From: an uncultured Bacteroidota bacterium
GTDB taxonomy: Bacteria > Bacteroidota > Bacteroidia > Chitinophagales > Chitinophagaceae
Length of the DNA stretch: 6,894 bases
Assembly (NCBI GenBank): GCA_903825095.1
Contig: CAIJZF010000270.1
Coordinates: forward strand, 1 to 6,894
Direction of reading: 5' to 3'
A model generated the notes under the pieces. It had not been told where the DNA came from, did no database searches, and saw nothing but the letters and a program-made list of their open reading frames with translations. Positions 6,262 through 6,894 of the stretch are shown here, in pieces (within the stretch, counting starts at the first letter, position 1; every line of letters begins with the position of its first letter). The translations under genes and the position numbers were made by a program.

Positions 6262-6894
6262 TTAGAAATTAGGATTCTTAATAGCTACGCTAGAACCAGA
6301 TGGTGCGTTTAATTCAAACTCATCACCAGGAACATCCCAGTAGTCCATGTAGTTGTAGTTCATAGTTGCATTTGTCCAAACTACTTCTTTTACATCAAAT
6401 ACTGTAGCGCCATAGCGACCACCACCGTTAGCCACTGGATAAGTCCAGCCCCAACGTCTTGCATCGTAGAAAGATAATCCACGGAAAGCAAGAGCAACTC
6501 TTCTTTCTTTAGTTAATAAAGATAAAGCGTCTGCTTTAGTAGTTGCAGATGCAGCAGCTAAGCCAGCACCTTGGTAAGTTCTAACAGCATCGATAAAACC
6601 TAAACCAGTAGCAATATTACCCAATTGGATATTTGCTTCTGCTTGCATCATAGCATTCTCTTCGTAGCTAGCTGCAATAATTAATTCATATTGACCAACG
6701 TTCTTAGTACCATAAGAGTAAACACCAGCGATAGTACCGCCACCTGGTAAATCAGTTGATTGCCAGTTAGGGTTTAAACTCCATCTTGTACCAAAACTAA
6801 GACCATGTGTAAATTGGAAACCTGTTTTGAAGTTACTTTCTTTACGCTTGTCACCTGTAGAAAATTCTTGAACGAAACGCTCACTAATTTTAAA
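6262..6894 (-). CDS. RagB/SusD-family outer-membrane nutrient-binding lipoprotein, C-terminal part
   Basis: The frame is open from the right edge (6894) to the TAA at 6262-6264, giving 210 residues; the start, signal peptide and lipobox cysteine lie outside the window. SusD-like proteins sit on the outer leaflet of the outer membrane and feed glycans or other nutrients to a TonB-dependent SusC porin. The hallmark is LLTKERRVALAFRGLSFYDA (126-145) continuing into RRWGW (146-150), the conserved ERR..F.G.R..DLRRWG signature. It is preceded by the TPR-like helix EENAMMQAEANIQLG (78-92) and IDAVRTYQG (101-109). The end, YWDVPGDEFELN (185-196) then KNPNF, matches the usual C-terminal P-x-x-E-x-x-x-NP closing block. 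Asparagine is often AAC here, whereas xylB mostly uses AAT, which may reflect high expression. The internal Met codons near 6651 lie mid-domain and are not the start. The neighbouring xyl genes make a pentose-rich polysaccharide a reasonable but unproven substrate. Confidence 0.93.
   Translation of the reverse strand, partial: FKISERFVQEFSTGDKRKESNFKTGFQFTHGLSFGTRWSLNPNWQSTDLPGGGTIAGVYSYGTKNVGQYELIIAASYEENAMMQAEANIQLGNIATGLGFIDAVRTYQGAGLAAASATTKADALSLLTKERRVALAFRGLSFYDARRWGWTYPVANGGGRYGATVFDVKEVVWTNATMNYNYMDYWDVPGDEFELNAPSGSSVAIKNPNF

Noticed and set aside
6262..6651. A separate 129-residue protein starting at 6651
   Set aside because: The frame continues without a stop to 6894, and the upstream residues complete the SusD helix EENAMMQAEAN, so the Met is internal.

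Overview
The window is AT-rich chromosomal DNA that looks like Bacteroidota, probably a Chitinophagaceae-type lineage (the lineage is inferred). The evidence is a RagB/SusD-family outer-membrane lipoprotein gene, the absence of strong Shine-Dalgarno sites before the starts, and a class II xylose isomerase and xylulokinase of the kind these bacteria carry. It is densely coding: no gap between genes exceeds about 130 bases, and I see no tRNA, rRNA, CRISPR or insertion sequence.

Layout. Positions 2-355 (+) hold the C-terminal end of a CLC-type anion transporter whose filter-region motif reads GGEVTP, the form I associate with fluoride/proton antiporters. Two bases later a GNAT acetyltransferase (358-912, +) begins. 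It converges tail to tail with the minus-strand genes, with 23 bases between the stop codons. Read in the direction of transcription (right to left), the minus strand carries: the C-terminal part of a SusD-like protein (6894-6262, start outside the window); a strong rho-independent terminator (6208-6238); xylB (6134-4644); xylA (4559-3231); an AdiC-like APC-family amino-acid permease (3228-1918); and a DDAH/arginine-deiminase-fold guanidino hydrolase (1805-936).

How it fits together. The SusD protein would bind a glycan or oligosaccharide at the outer membrane together with a SusC porin that should lie beyond the right edge. XylA and XylB convert D-xylose to D-xylulose 5-phosphate for the pentose phosphate pathway. 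The next gene is the surprise: where a xylose/proton symporter might be expected, only 2 bases after the xylA stop, there is a permease that keeps most substrate-binding residues of the arginine/agmatine antiporter AdiC. It is followed by an enzyme with a complete guanidino-modifying active site. This suggests a minus-strand unit of xylBA plus a guanidino-compound (arginine-like) uptake and hydrolysis pair. Co-transcription is inferred from spacing and the lack of a clear terminator and is not shown directly.

No radically new system is apparent. The points most worth a second look are the xylose/guanidino gene pairing, the altered aromatic gate positions of the permease, and the probable fluoride-type CLC protein.
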